Positions 16,201 through 23,339 of a DNA stretch of 64,000 nucleotides are shown here, one piece after another. The position numbers and the translations under genes are program-made. Source of the DNA: an uncultured Clostridia bacterium (lineage in GTDB: Bacteria; Bacillota; Clostridia; UBA1381); NCBI GenBank assembly GCA_947631235.1, contig CANRKO010000005.1, positions 62,001 to 126,000 on the forward strand. The letters are read 5' to 3'. The number at the start of each line of letters is the position of its first letter. The first letter of the stretch is position 1. The notes beneath the pieces were generated by a model. The model was not told the DNA's origin. It was given only the letters and a program-made list of their open reading frames with translations, and searched no databases.

Positions 16201-16753
16201 CCTTTACCTGAAGATATACCGCGTTGTCCTTTACGGCAATTTTATATTTGTACCATGTACCCGCCGTAAGAGGCAGCTGCTGCTCTGTCGAATCATTAAT
16301 TTTGTATGTGTTGCTGTTAGCTGCGGTCTGTGACATTTTAAATAAATAGTTTGAGGTACTACCGCCTACGGGATACAGGTATAATGCAGTTCCTCCATTG
16401 TTATTACTTCCCGTTATTGCCATATCAAACTCTACGACAAAATCGTCGCCGTCTGCCGCTGCGCCAGTGAAACTTGTGTTTGTATCAAGAGTTGTTCCGT
16501 TACTTCCCGGATTACTGTCACGGTCATCACCGTTAGGACTTGCAACAAATTCCAGATAATGATTGCCGCTTTCTTCCTTTATTTCGGTTGTGTATCTTCC
16601 GGTATTAGCCGACGTCCAGTCAACAACGCCGGATTCATAGTCCTGCTCATAGGCAGTTACTTCCGCGCTTGCGGGAATGACCATCGCCGCGAAAGACGCA
16701 GCCGTTATTGCCAACGCGGTGAGCATTGACAAAAGTCTTTTTGTTTTTTTCAT
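13244..16753 (-). CDS. Large secreted multidomain SGNH hydrolase, probable rhamnogalacturonan acetylesterase
   Basis: ATG at 16753 (MKKTKRLLSMLTALA) is chosen over a frame start 17 codons upstream, because the AGAGG RBS and signal peptide (1-32, ending PASA) fit it. The protein is 1169 residues. Two LamG-like beta domains (about 33-230 and 320-510) flank a PEGA-like segment. Big/Ig-like modules follow (about 510-880). A carbohydrate-esterase-associated beta domain (VYVNDQMIINNLNQG) precedes the SGNH domain at about 955-1169: VVGDSLVANYYG with catalytic Ser, LGNSGAWAAG, and EFGYNDTKHGG. The last block reads NSLHSTYNAAN, where the usual Asp-x-x-His has Asn first. Probable role: removing acetyl groups from pectin. 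No sortase or SLH anchor. Confidence 0.75.
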   Translation of the reverse strand: MKKTKRLLSMLTALAITAASFAAMVIPASAEVTAYEQDYESGVVDWTSANTGRYTTEIKEESGNHYLEFVASPNGDDRDSNPGSNGTTLDTNTSFTGAAADGDDFVVEFDMAITGSNNNGGTALYLYPVGGSTSNYLFKMSQTAANSNTYKINDSTEQQLPLTAGTWYKYKIAVKDNAVYLQVKDADGTNDVFAQAAVVPKHTSGGFSKMYFDTGRYSTDLKLDNVKVRDWESGDSPVIEYHTVTINTTRYATLTYGEANTKVYADVNGKIEIPLLTVGTEFDYTITKTGYEQQTGHITVANDDITENKPLTMIPSEDETQDYIYVESDFGNADGIFQLKNADRGPAVMNLGEISLPALATFEMDFTGGAEEKQYTWMLRNSAGKDVVGIQGIINEGIYAFTDFGYDNNANADTPDKDNGIQQSGGAHNYGASVKIADSYSGVYHISFVFDQTNSTITVKCTTAEDAVGVTGSLALTQDATTIKDMQMGKYRQSAAVSVDNVKVSKPDENFVNVVGDDEFAVIAGKTVTREYIASPAVVVPGETFTWTAKSAEGTDINGVTIDQSGVLSVADSVAADTTVVITATSATTAEKKGSIEATIKGVQTYTPTVEYTKAVQAGEEGKLTVVNIVDALGDDVTEYFDPTWSIDGATVDADKESDVTFTDLPAGAATAVYATYNGTKLADVTTEPVTVPDGGTLALTAAGGTKVMLWNKLDGNDGIKPLAPAQTVANVDVGDNLAIVGSKSGKILTNADKTGEVTVKLDITGSDAAKTEYKVTVGNYSQAADAAEGEVTLTLVPMPTKVMVYDDKGKATEKTVDTDKITLAAADYSTDATELEITPIYETTMNTEVLAPAGRYNITVTANNGGRTDVYVNDQMIINNLNQGSDNFTVQRNLPATADYTVGDVMINEGYAKFVYQDHTADSVNSIKFVKANSLVPRAKRMYVVGDSLVANYYGTASDGQEGLVRTGWGQVLSDYIADSINVVNLGNSGAWAAGMWNDAWTNIRESAQPGDVVVWEFGYNDTKHGGTGPMLEAAAKGKAFCEENGIDLYVVTPNASQHDFKANVAESGAMRTWAADNNVKLIDLAALSYKFLNDKYGSLDDRADIMNAVYNNTGDNSLHSTYNAANCWAAIVAQGLPAELTDATHTYQFNDTKNDITVGVGLMPTAE

Positions 16754-16820
16754 AAAACCTCTCCCTCTCTCTTTTTTACTTAGTGTGTTTATCGCACAAC
16801 ACACTGATTTTATTATACTA

Positions 16821-16849
16821 ATTATACACCAGCCGACGTTTATTTACAA
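16821..16849 (-). promoter_or_regulatory. Promoter of the SGNH esterase gene
   Basis: On the minus strand TTGTAA (16849-16844) and TATAAT (16826-16821), spacer 17 bp. A small hairpin (AGTGTG at 16782-16787 with CACACT at 16800-16805) lies in the leader. Confidence 0.65.
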
Positions 16850-16852
16850 TAT

Positions 16853-16882
16853 AAAAAACCGCCCTGCAAAGGTCGGTTTTTT
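16853..16882 (-). terminator. Terminator of the Ca/Na exchanger gene
   Basis: AAAAAACCG (16853-16861) and CGGTTTTTT (16874-16882) form a short stem with T/A tracts, 20 bp beyond the exchanger stop codon. Confidence 0.7.
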
Positions 16883-16901
16883 GAACAAAATTTACAAATT
16901 T

Positions 16902-17858
16902 TTATCGTATCAGCAGGTACGCCGTGTACGCAACATACAAAAGCAGCATTACTATGCCTTCGGCGCGTCCTATCCGTTTGCGCGTCGCCGCGAGGACGCA
17001 CAGCAGCAGCATTACGCCCACAAGCACGCACGCGTCGATTACGCCGTACATATCCGTGCCTATCGTGCCGATTGTAGCCGACATGCCGAGGATAAAGAGC
17101 AGGTTGAATATGTTCGAGCCTATAACGTTGCCGACCGCGATGTCGTTTTGATTTTTGCGCGATGCGACGACCGACGTTACAAGCTCCGGCAGGCTCGTGC
17201 CGATTGCGACGACCGTCAGCGCAACGACCGTTTCCGACAGTCCCGCGATAAGCGCGAGCGATTTCGCGCCGTAGACCGTGAGTTCGCCGCCCGCTATCAC
17301 GCCCGCGAGTCCGAGTATCACGAACAGCGCGCATTTAAGCCCCGACATGTCCGCGTCGCCGCTTGTTTCCGGCGGTTCGAGCGCGGCTTTCTTTTTGCCC
17401 GATATGACGGAGTAGGTCATAAATATTACAAAGCATACGAGCAGAATTATGCCGTCGATTCGCGTCAGCGCGAGGTCGCCGTGGTTCAGCGTCAGTATGA
17501 GTACCGGTAAAAGGACGGTCACGGCGGTGCAGAACGGCAGGTCGCGGCGGAGTATGTCCTTTTTTACCATTATCGGTGCGAAAAGTGCGCTCGCGCCGAG
17601 TACGACGAGCGTGTTAAACGTGTTCGAGCCTATCACGTTGCCGATTGCAATCTCGTTGCTGCCCTGTATGGACGCGGTTATAGATACAGCCGCTTCCGGC
17701 AGGCTCGTGCCGAACGCGACGACCGTCAGTCCGACGACGTAAGCCGGTATGCGCAGTTTCGCCGATATGGCGCACGCGCCGTCAACAAAGTAATCCGCGC
17801 CTTTTACGAGCAGTATAAAGCCGCCGATTAGGCATATTATCATAAGAAGGATTTTCAT
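16902..17858 (-). CDS. Calcium/sodium antiporter of the CaCA family (YrbG type)
   Basis: A 318-residue integral membrane protein of about ten spans, made of two inverted repeats of five. Each half carries the alpha repeat: FGTSLPEAAVSI with GNVIGSNTFNTLVVLG near residue 50-90, and IGTSLPELVTSV with GNVIGSNIFNLLFILG near 220-260. The acidic residues in the two SLPE motifs bind cation. It exchanges Ca2+ for Na+ or H+ across the cytoplasmic membrane. It is monocistronic, divergent from the transglycosylase gene, with its own promoter and terminator. Confidence 0.93.
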   Translation of the reverse strand: MKILLMIICLIGGFILLVKGADYFVDGACAISAKLRIPAYVVGLTVVAFGTSLPEAAVSITASIQGSNEIAIGNVIGSNTFNTLVVLGASALFAPIMVKKDILRRDLPFCTAVTVLLPVLILTLNHGDLALTRIDGIILLVCFVIFMTYSVISGKKKAALEPPETSGDADMSGLKCALFVILGLAGVIAGGELTVYGAKSLALIAGLSETVVALTVVAIGTSLPELVTSVVASRKNQNDIAVGNVIGSNIFNLLFILGMSATIGTIGTDMYGVIDACVLVGVMLLLCVLAATRKRIGRAEGIVMLLLYVAYTAYLLIR

Positions 17859-17887
17859 TTTTTTCGCTCCTTTGTAGGGATAAGAGA

Positions 17888-17916
17888 ATTGTATTATATC
17901 GGGTCGGGTTTGTCAA
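17888..17916 (-). promoter_or_regulatory. Promoter of the Ca/Na exchanger gene
   Basis: Minus strand TTGACA (17916-17911) and TACAAT (17893-17888), spacer 17 bp. Confidence 0.7.
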
Positions 17917-17983
17917 CAGTTTATTGACATTTGTTTACATATTTCCCGTTTTTTTCATTTGTGATACATGGGATTTAATAACA

Positions 17984-18012
17984 TTGACGCGGGCGCGGAA
18001 AAAGTTTATAAT
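17984..18012 (+). promoter_or_regulatory. Promoter of the transglycosylase gene
   Basis: TTGACG (17984-17989) and TATAAT (18007-18012), spacer 17 bp, 37 bp before the chosen ATG. It lies inside the upstream extension of the frame, which supports the later start. Confidence 0.75.
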
Positions 18013-18048
18013 GTAGGTGGGTATTATAATATTGTGAGGTGTGTACAT

Positions 18049-19047
18049 ATGAAAAAGCTGGCGTGTCTTTTGCTTGCCGCGGCTGTGACGGCGTGGAGCG
18101 TGTGCGCGTATGCAAGCGGCGTTATCCCCGACCACAGCGGTACGAGCATGGACGGGATAGAGATAGGTACGATGCCGCTTAACAGCGCGGTCAAGTCGTA
18201 TTCGGATTTGTTCCGTCAGGCGGGCGATCAGTATGGCGTTGACCCGAATTTGCTCGCAGCGATTTGTATGCAGGAGAGTTCGGGGCGTAATTTGAGTTAC
18301 CGCGAGGACGGCAGCGAGTACCCCGCGTGGGGGATTATGCAGATTGAGTACACGCTCGGTGACAGCTTTGCCGAGTTTGGTAAAAGGACGACCGGCGAGG
18401 AGTGGACGCTCGACGACAGGCTCGTGCCGGAGAAGGCTGTGCCGTTCGCGGCGTATTTGATTTCGCAGTCGCTTATTCGGTACGATTGTGATTATATGAA
18501 GATGATCCAGTCGTATAATTTCGGTCAGACGGTGCTGAACAGAATCGTTGACGCGAAGGGTGACGATTGGCTCGCGGAGCGTGCGAATGCGGCGGCGTAT
18601 GCGGATAATTGGCAGTATGAAACGTACGGTGACGCGGAGTATATAGAGCATGTTTTGAGGTATTACCATAACGATATTCCGTACGTCGGCGCGAAGGTAA
18701 GGCTGAACGGTAAGCTTTTGCAGTTCGACGACCAGTACCCCGTGCTTGAAACGGTGGACGGTGATACATATACGCTTATTCCCATTCGCGGCATAAGTGA
18801 GGCGCTCAATGCGGACGTAAGCTGGAACGGTAAGACGCGGGCGGTCACGATTAAAAAGGACGGGCATAAGATGATTTTGTTCGTAGGTTCCGACAGTGCG
18901 TTGTTCGATGGTGAGGACGCGGAACTCGATATTCCCGCTATGATTAAAAATAACCGTACCATGGTGCCGCTGCGGTTCGTGATGGAGGCGTTCGACGTAA
19001 GCGTCGATTGGGACGGCAGTACAAGGACGGTCGTGATTGAAAATTGA
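18049..19047 (+). CDS. Secreted lytic transglycosylase with C-terminal stalk domain
   Basis: ATG at 18049 (MKKLACLLLAAAVTAWSVCA) is chosen: it begins a signal peptide and has GAGGTG upstream, while the longer frame covers the promoter. The protein is 332 residues. An SLT-type domain spans about 45-200: SDLFRQAGDQYGVDPNLLAA, the catalytic Glu in ICMQESSGRN, and GIMQIEYTLG. The C-terminal 110 residues form a copper-amine-oxidase-like stalk domain (VRLNGKLLQF, then MIKNNRTMVPLRFVMEAF and WDGSTRTVVIEN). The enzyme would cleave peptidoglycan strands outside the cell. The domain order, enzyme first and stalk last, is like wall-associated proteins of Clostridia. Confidence 0.85.
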   Translation: MKKLACLLLAAAVTAWSVCAYASGVIPDHSGTSMDGIEIGTMPLNSAVKSYSDLFRQAGDQYGVDPNLLAAICMQESSGRNLSYREDGSEYPAWGIMQIEYTLGDSFAEFGKRTTGEEWTLDDRLVPEKAVPFAAYLISQSLIRYDCDYMKMIQSYNFGQTVLNRIVDAKGDDWLAERANAAAYADNWQYETYGDAEYIEHVLRYYHNDIPYVGAKVRLNGKLLQFDDQYPVLETVDGDTYTLIPIRGISEALNADVSWNGKTRAVTIKKDGHKMILFVGSDSALFDGEDAELDIPAMIKNNRTMVPLRFVMEAFDVSVDWDGSTRTVVIEN

Positions 19048-19051
19048 CTTG

Positions 19052-19086
19052 AACCGTCCTATTTGCGAGATAGGGCGGTTATTTTT
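19052..19086 (+). terminator. Terminator of the transglycosylase gene
   Basis: AACCGTCCTA (19052-19061) pairs with TAGGGCGGTT (19071-19080, one G-T pair), then ATTTTTG. Confidence 0.85.
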
Positions 19087-19103
19087 GTGCGGCATCTTGT
19101 TAG

Positions 19104-19207
19104 CCTCCCCTACTAGGGGAGGGGGATCGCCGAAGGCGGTGGAAGGGTTTTGTTTGATGTAAACCCCTCAGTCACACTTCGTGTGACAGCTCCCCTAATA
19201 GGGGAGC
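19104..19207. repeat. Composite four-hairpin interspersed element, copy 3
   Basis: Opposite orientation to copy 2: CCTCCCCTACTAGGGGAGG, variable hairpin with CGCCGAAGGCG, arm AAGGGTTTT, spacer, arm AAACCCCTCA, hairpin GTCACACTTCGTGTGAC, then GCTCCCCTAATAGGGGAGC. It occupies the gap between the transglycosylase and EamA genes (19048-19357), which otherwise holds only a terminator and two palindromes. Confidence 0.85.
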
Positions 19208-19253
19208 CTTACGGAGAGCGTCACACAATCTCTTGCTGTCAATTTTCCCTTGA

Positions 19254-19332
19254 CGGGCTGTCGAGGACGCCAGCCCCTACGATCGCACTATCCTAAAATA
19301 CGTGTGTAGGGGACGGCGCCCTCGACGTCCCG
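19254..19332. repeat. Inverted pair of GGGC/GCCCCTACG palindromes
   Basis: CGGGCTGTCGAGG...GCCAGCCCCTACG at 19254-19281 faces an imperfect reverse copy GTAGGGG...GACGTCCCG at 19305-19332, just before the stop codon of the EamA gene. The arrangement resembles 12802-12873. Confidence 0.7.
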
Positions 19333-19357
19333 TTTTGCATCACAAAAACCTTACGTC

Positions 19358-20209
19358 CTACGCAAACCTTTCCGCGAGTGTAATGCCTATAATAATCGCA
19401 GCAGCACCGGCGTACTGTGCGGCGCTCATGCTTTCGCCGAGGAACGCCGCGCCCATTACGAGCGTCGTTATCGGTTCGAACGCCGACACTATCCCCGCGG
19501 TCGACGCGCCTTCGCGGCGTACTCCTATCTGAAACAGCGGCAGCGCGAACGCCGTTACGAGCAGCGATATAAACGCCGAAAACGCCCAGCCGGTGACGTT
19601 CATGCCGGAAAAAGATATTGTGTGCGTCGCCGCGCCGAACACGAGCGTACCTGCGCTCATCATTATCATAAGGTAGAAAGTGAGTTTGATGTAGTCCATT
19701 CCATCTATGCCGGAGTAGTCCATGTACACGACGTAAAAGCTGTAAAACACGCCCGACAAAAGCGCGAGCGTCACGCCCGTTTTGTCCGCGCCGCCGAACG
19801 ACGCGAACGTCGCGATACCCGCCGTCACAAGCGCGGCAGCGATAAGCTGGACGCGCTTTATATGCTCGCGGTACACAAACGCCGACGCGGATATTATAAT
19901 AAGAGGATAGATAAAGTGGAGAGTGGTCGCGAGACCCGTTGAAATGTAGTCGTACGCCGTGTAGAGCGCAAGGTTTGTGAGCGTGCCGCCGATAAGTCCG
20001 AGAGCCGTTATGCGGTAAAAATCCTTAACGCTTATGCGGAACGACTGACCGCGTATCTTCATTATTATATACAAAAGCGGCAGCGTCAGAAACGTGCGCA
20101 GAAATGTCAGCGTCATCACGTTCGCGCCGCCGCCGTACGCGATTTTTGCGAGCAGCGGCGCAACACCGTATATGAACGCCGACAGTATAAGGCATATTTT
20201 TCCTTTCAT
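19358..20209 (-). CDS. EamA/DMT-family transporter
   Basis: A 283-residue membrane protein with ten predicted spans and two EamA repeats (about 1-137 and 147-280). The first begins MKGKICLILSAFIYGVAPLL; the second half has ALLSGVFYSFYVVYMDY and ends with SAFEPITTLVMGAAFLGESM, a typical EamA block containing a conserved Pro. Such proteins export amino acids or other metabolites, or take up small solutes; the substrate cannot be read from the sequence. It is monocistronic, between two repeat loci. Confidence 0.88.
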   Translation of the reverse strand: MKGKICLILSAFIYGVAPLLAKIAYGGGANVMTLTFLRTFLTLPLLYIIMKIRGQSFRISVKDFYRITALGLIGGTLTNLALYTAYDYISTGLATTLHFIYPLIIISASAFVYREHIKRVQLIAAALVTAGIATFASFGGADKTGVTLALLSGVFYSFYVVYMDYSGIDGMDYIKLTFYLMIMMSAGTLVFGAATHTISFSGMNVTGWAFSAFISLLVTAFALPLFQIGVRREGASTAGIVSAFEPITTLVMGAAFLGESMSAAQYAGAAAIIIGITLAERFA

Positions 20210-20266
20210 CGCTCTCGCCTCCCCGACTTATTTTGTCACGTTCGGTGATTTGTATGCAAAATAAAT

Positions 20267-20290
20267 AAGACCCCCTTCCGAGGAGGTCTT
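20267..20290. terminator. Hairpin, likely terminator downstream of miaA
   Basis: AAGACC (20267-20272) pairs with GGTCTT (20285-20290), with further pairing inside. On the minus strand it is followed by ATTTATTTTG. Confidence 0.6.
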
Positions 20291-20297
20291 TCGTTAG

Positions 20298-20403
20298 GCT
20301 CCCCTACTAGGGGAGCTGTCACACGAAGTGTGACTGAGGGGTTTATTCCAGTCAAATAAAACCCCTCCGTCGGCTTCGCCGCCACCTCCCCTATTAGGGG
20401 AGG
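20298..20403. repeat. Composite four-hairpin interspersed element, copy 4
   Basis: GCTCCCCTACTAGGGGAGC, variable hairpin GTCACACGAAGTGTGAC, arm TGAGGGGTTT, spacer with TTCCAGTCAAAT, arm AAACCCCTCC, hairpin with CGGCTTCGCCG, and CCTCCCCTATTAGGGGAGG. It lies 21 bp beyond the miaA stop codon. Confidence 0.85.
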
Positions 20404-20424
20404 CATACGATACGAACCGCAGTT

Positions 20425-21348
20425 TTAATTCAAAAAAACATCAACAAGCTTTTTCGCCTTATTCGCCGCATTGTCGGCGGCGATATAGCGCACGCGCTTA
20501 TCGCGCCTGAACCACGTCATCTGCCGTTTCGCGTAGCGGCGCGAGGACTGCTTTATTATCTCCTTCGTCTCGTCGAGCGTCGCCGCGCCGTCAAGGCAGT
20601 CCATGACCTCCTTGTACCCTATCCCCTGCATCGAGTTAAGTTCACGCGTAAAACCCATGTCGCGCAGCCGCTTTACTTCGTCAACAAGTCCTGCGTCAAA
20701 CATCATGTCCACGCGCCTGTTTATGCGGTCGTAAAGCGTTTCACGCTCCCACTCTATACACATTATAAGCGGGTCGTAGCGGCTTTTTTTGCGCTTTGTT
20801 TCCGCCTGATGTTCCGATATGGGAACGCCGGTAAGACGGTAAAACTCGATTGCGCGTATGACGCGCTTTAAATTGTTCGGGTGCAGCCTGTCCGCCGACA
20901 CGGGGTCGAATTCCCTGAGCATTTCGATAAGGTATTCGCCGCCCTTTTCCTCGGCGATCTTTTTTAATTCCTCACGCAGCGCGTAATCGGTTTCGACCTC
21001 GCCTAACGTTACATCGTCCGCGACGGAATTTATATACAGCCCCGTGCCGCCGCACATTACGGGAATTTTGCCGCGCGACGTTATATCGGCTATGACCTTG
21101 TGTGCGTCACGCGCATAGTCCGCGACGCTGTAGCTTTCGTCGGGTTCCAAAAAGTCGATAAGATGATGCACCGCCGCGGCGCGCTCCTCCTTCGTCGGCT
21201 TAGCCGTGCCGATATCCATGTACTTGTAAATCTGCATACTGTCGGCGTTTACGATCTCGCCGCCGACGTGGCGCGCAAGCTCTATCGCAAGAGCCGTTTT
21301 GCCCGACGCGGTAGGTCCGGCGACGATTATTAAAGGGATTTCAGACAA
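20425..21348 (-). CDS. miaA: tRNA dimethylallyltransferase
   Basis: A 307-residue enzyme that prenylates A37 next to the anticodon of tRNAs reading UNN codons. The P-loop is VAGPTASGKTALAIELA (about 8-24), followed by DSMQIYKYMDIGTAKP (about 36-51), GGTGLYINS (about 100), and WFRRDKRVRYI near the C-terminus. It overlaps mutL by 8 nt and is the last gene of the mutS-mutL-miaA unit. MiaB, which methylthiolates the product, is encoded 5 kb upstream in the same run of genes. Confidence 0.96.
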   Translation of the reverse strand: MSEIPLIIVAGPTASGKTALAIELARHVGGEIVNADSMQIYKYMDIGTAKPTKEERAAAVHHLIDFLEPDESYSVADYARDAHKVIADITSRGKIPVMCGGTGLYINSVADDVTLGEVETDYALREELKKIAEEKGGEYLIEMLREFDPVSADRLHPNNLKRVIRAIEFYRLTGVPISEHQAETKRKKSRYDPLIMCIEWERETLYDRINRRVDMMFDAGLVDEVKRLRDMGFTRELNSMQGIGYKEVMDCLDGAATLDETKEIIKQSSRRYAKRQMTWFRRDKRVRYIAADNAANKAKKLVDVFLN

Positions 21349-23326
21349 TTCGCTTAAACTCCTTTTCGATTTCCTTTTTGCTCATTGTAATTATTATCGG
21401 TCTGCCGTGCGGGCAGGTGTTTATGTTTTTAAGACGCAGCACGCGCCTTACGAGCGACTCCATTTCCTCCGCGCTCATGTGCATATTCGCCTTGACGGAC
21501 GCCTTGCACGCAATCGTATACAAAAGTCTCTCTCGGCGGTCGGTGATAAGTTCCTTTTTATGCTCCTCGCTCTGCGCGACAAGCTCCGTAAACAGCGGCT
21601 CGACCTCGCCCAGCTCAACCCCGCCTGGCACGCTCCTTATAATCACGGCGTTTTCGCCGAATTCATCGCACTCAAAGCCCATATCGGCGAAAAGCTGCGC
21701 ACTGTCGCGGTACGACTGCATTTCCTGCGGAGTTAAATTTACCGCGACCGGCTCTATAAGTATCTGCGACATCGCTCGGCGCGACTCGATTTCTTCCTTT
21801 AACTGCTCGTAATTCAAGCGTTCGTGCGCCGCGTGCTGGTCGACGAGCATCATCTCGTCGCCCTTTTCGGCTATGATGTACGAGTCGAATACCTGTCCGA
21901 CAATCTTAAAATACTCGTCGGCGAACACGTTTACGCTTTCCTCGGTTTTAGTGTCCTCGACTTTGACGCCTTCAACTTTAGTGTCCCCGCCATTGTCGAT
22001 TTTAGTGTCCCCATAATTCGGCAAAAGCGGTTTTATTTCCTCTCTCGGCGACGCGACACTTACACGCTTGGGGACAGTAAAATCATCGTCTTTTTTAACT
22101 TTAGTGTCCCCGCTGTGCGGACGGCTCACATAAGTTTTAGTATCCCCGTTATTTTTCAGGAACGGGTTTACTCTCGGGTTGTAGTCGGGAGTGTACGGTC
22201 TTTGCGTCATATTTTTCGGCAGCGCGTCAGCCATATCGGAAAGGCTGAGTTGTTCGCGCTTTTTGCCTTCCGTCTCGCCTTCCGTCACAAACGGATTTTC
22301 CTCTTTAGTGTCCCCGCGCTCTATCCTCGGCACATTCGGCACGGCGTACAGCGCGTTTTTAACGCCGTAATACACCGCGTCGTACACCGCTTTTTCGTTC
22401 GAAAATTTTACTTCAAGCTTTGTCGGATGGACGTTTATGTCAATCTGCGACGGGTCTATCTCGATATTTAAAACAGCCATCGGGAATTTGCCTATCATTA
22501 TCTGGTTTTTGTACGCGTTTTCGAGCGCGGCTGTAACGGTGCGGCTCATAATGTAACGCTTATTCACGAAAAAGCTCTGATAATTCCGCTTTGGTCTCGC
22601 GAGCGTACCCTTACCGATAAGACCGGTGACGCGTATGCCGCCCGACTCGTACTCAACGGGAATTGTACCGTTCGCGTAATCCTTGCCATAGGCGGTATAA
22701 ATTGAATTTTTCAGCGAGCTGTCGCCGGGTGAAAACAGCTTTTCCTTGCCGTCGGTTATCAGTTTAAACGAAATTTCGGGATGCGCGAAAATAAAGCGCG
22801 TCATAATGTCGGTTATATAACCCGCCTCGGTAGCGTCACGCTTTAAAAATTTCATACGCGCGGGCGTGTTGTAAAAGAGGTTCTCGACCGTCACCGAAGT
22901 ACCGTCCGGCACTCCCGTCTCATCGCTTGACAGTATCTCTCCCCCGCGGCACGTCACGCAAACGCCCGTTTCGTCCTCGCGGCGTTTTGTGTACAGGCTT
23001 ACCTCCGCGACCGCGCCGATACTTGACAACGCCTCGCCGCGAAAGCCGAGCGTGTATATCGCGTCAAGGTCGGAGCTTTCGCGTATTTTACTCGTCGCGT
23101 GACGCAAAAAACATATCCTCGCGTCGTCCGCACCCATGCCGCTGCCGTTGTCCGACACGCGGATATACAAGCTGCCGCCGTTTTTTATCTCGACGGTTAT
23201 GACGTTCGCGCCCGCGTCTATGCTGTTTTCAACAAGTTCCTTGACGACGCTCGAAGGACGTTCAACGACCTCGCCCGCCGCTATCTTATTGGAAATCTCG
23301 GTGTCCAGCACCTTTATCTTGCCCAT
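21341..23326 (-). CDS. mutL: DNA mismatch repair endonuclease MutL
   Basis: A 661-residue MutL. The GHKL ATPase (1-330) shows ELVENSIDAGA, DNGSGMG and FRGEALSSI. The C-terminal domain has the complete metal-dependent endonuclease motif DQHAAHERLNYE (about residue 490), plus ACKASVKANMHMS and CPHGRPIII, so it nicks DNA itself, as in bacteria without MutH. The linker (about 340-470) is odd: it contains the tetrapeptide GDTK or EDTK six times, each coded by a copy of GGGGACACTAAA or a close variant, a repeat also found between genes 10 kb away. It starts 13 nt after mutS. Confidence 0.96.
   Translation of the reverse strand: MGKIKVLDTEISNKIAAGEVVERPSSVVKELVENSIDAGANVITVEIKNGGSLYIRVSDNGSGMGADDARICFLRHATSKIRESSDLDAIYTLGFRGEALSSIGAVAEVSLYTKRREDETGVCVTCRGGEILSSDETGVPDGTSVTVENLFYNTPARMKFLKRDATEAGYITDIMTRFIFAHPEISFKLITDGKEKLFSPGDSSLKNSIYTAYGKDYANGTIPVEYESGGIRVTGLIGKGTLARPKRNYQSFFVNKRYIMSRTVTAALENAYKNQIMIGKFPMAVLNIEIDPSQIDINVHPTKLEVKFSNEKAVYDAVYYGVKNALYAVPNVPRIERGDTKEENPFVTEGETEGKKREQLSLSDMADALPKNMTQRPYTPDYNPRVNPFLKNNGDTKTYVSRPHSGDTKVKKDDDFTVPKRVSVASPREEIKPLLPNYGDTKIDNGGDTKVEGVKVEDTKTEESVNVFADEYFKIVGQVFDSYIIAEKGDEMMLVDQHAAHERLNYEQLKEEIESRRAMSQILIEPVAVNLTPQEMQSYRDSAQLFADMGFECDEFGENAVIIRSVPGGVELGEVEPLFTELVAQSEEHKKELITDRRERLLYTIACKASVKANMHMSAEEMESLVRRVLRLKNINTCPHGRPIIITMSKKEIEKEFKRIV
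21947..22315. repeat. Seven copies of the GGGGACACTAAA unit inside the mutL linker
   Basis: Plus-strand TTTAGTGTCCCC or close variants at 21947, 21977, 22001, 22100, 22136 and 22304, and one reversed near-copy (GGGGACAGTAAA) at 22070-22081. The reversed copy faces the unit at 22100 and could form a hairpin with it. The six direct copies are all in the one frame that is free of stops, reading Asp-Thr-Lys. Confidence 0.85.
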
Positions 23327-23339
23327 TTTTATCCCTCGC

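Noticed and set aside
13244-16753. Cell-wall anchoring (sortase LPxTG or SLH) of the SGNH esterase
   Set aside because: The sequence ends directly after the catalytic domain (GLMPTAE); no anchor motif is present.
17935-19095. Minus-strand open frame of 386 codons opposite the transglycosylase gene
   Set aside because: Antisense shadow with no family similarity; it would cover the divergent promoters.
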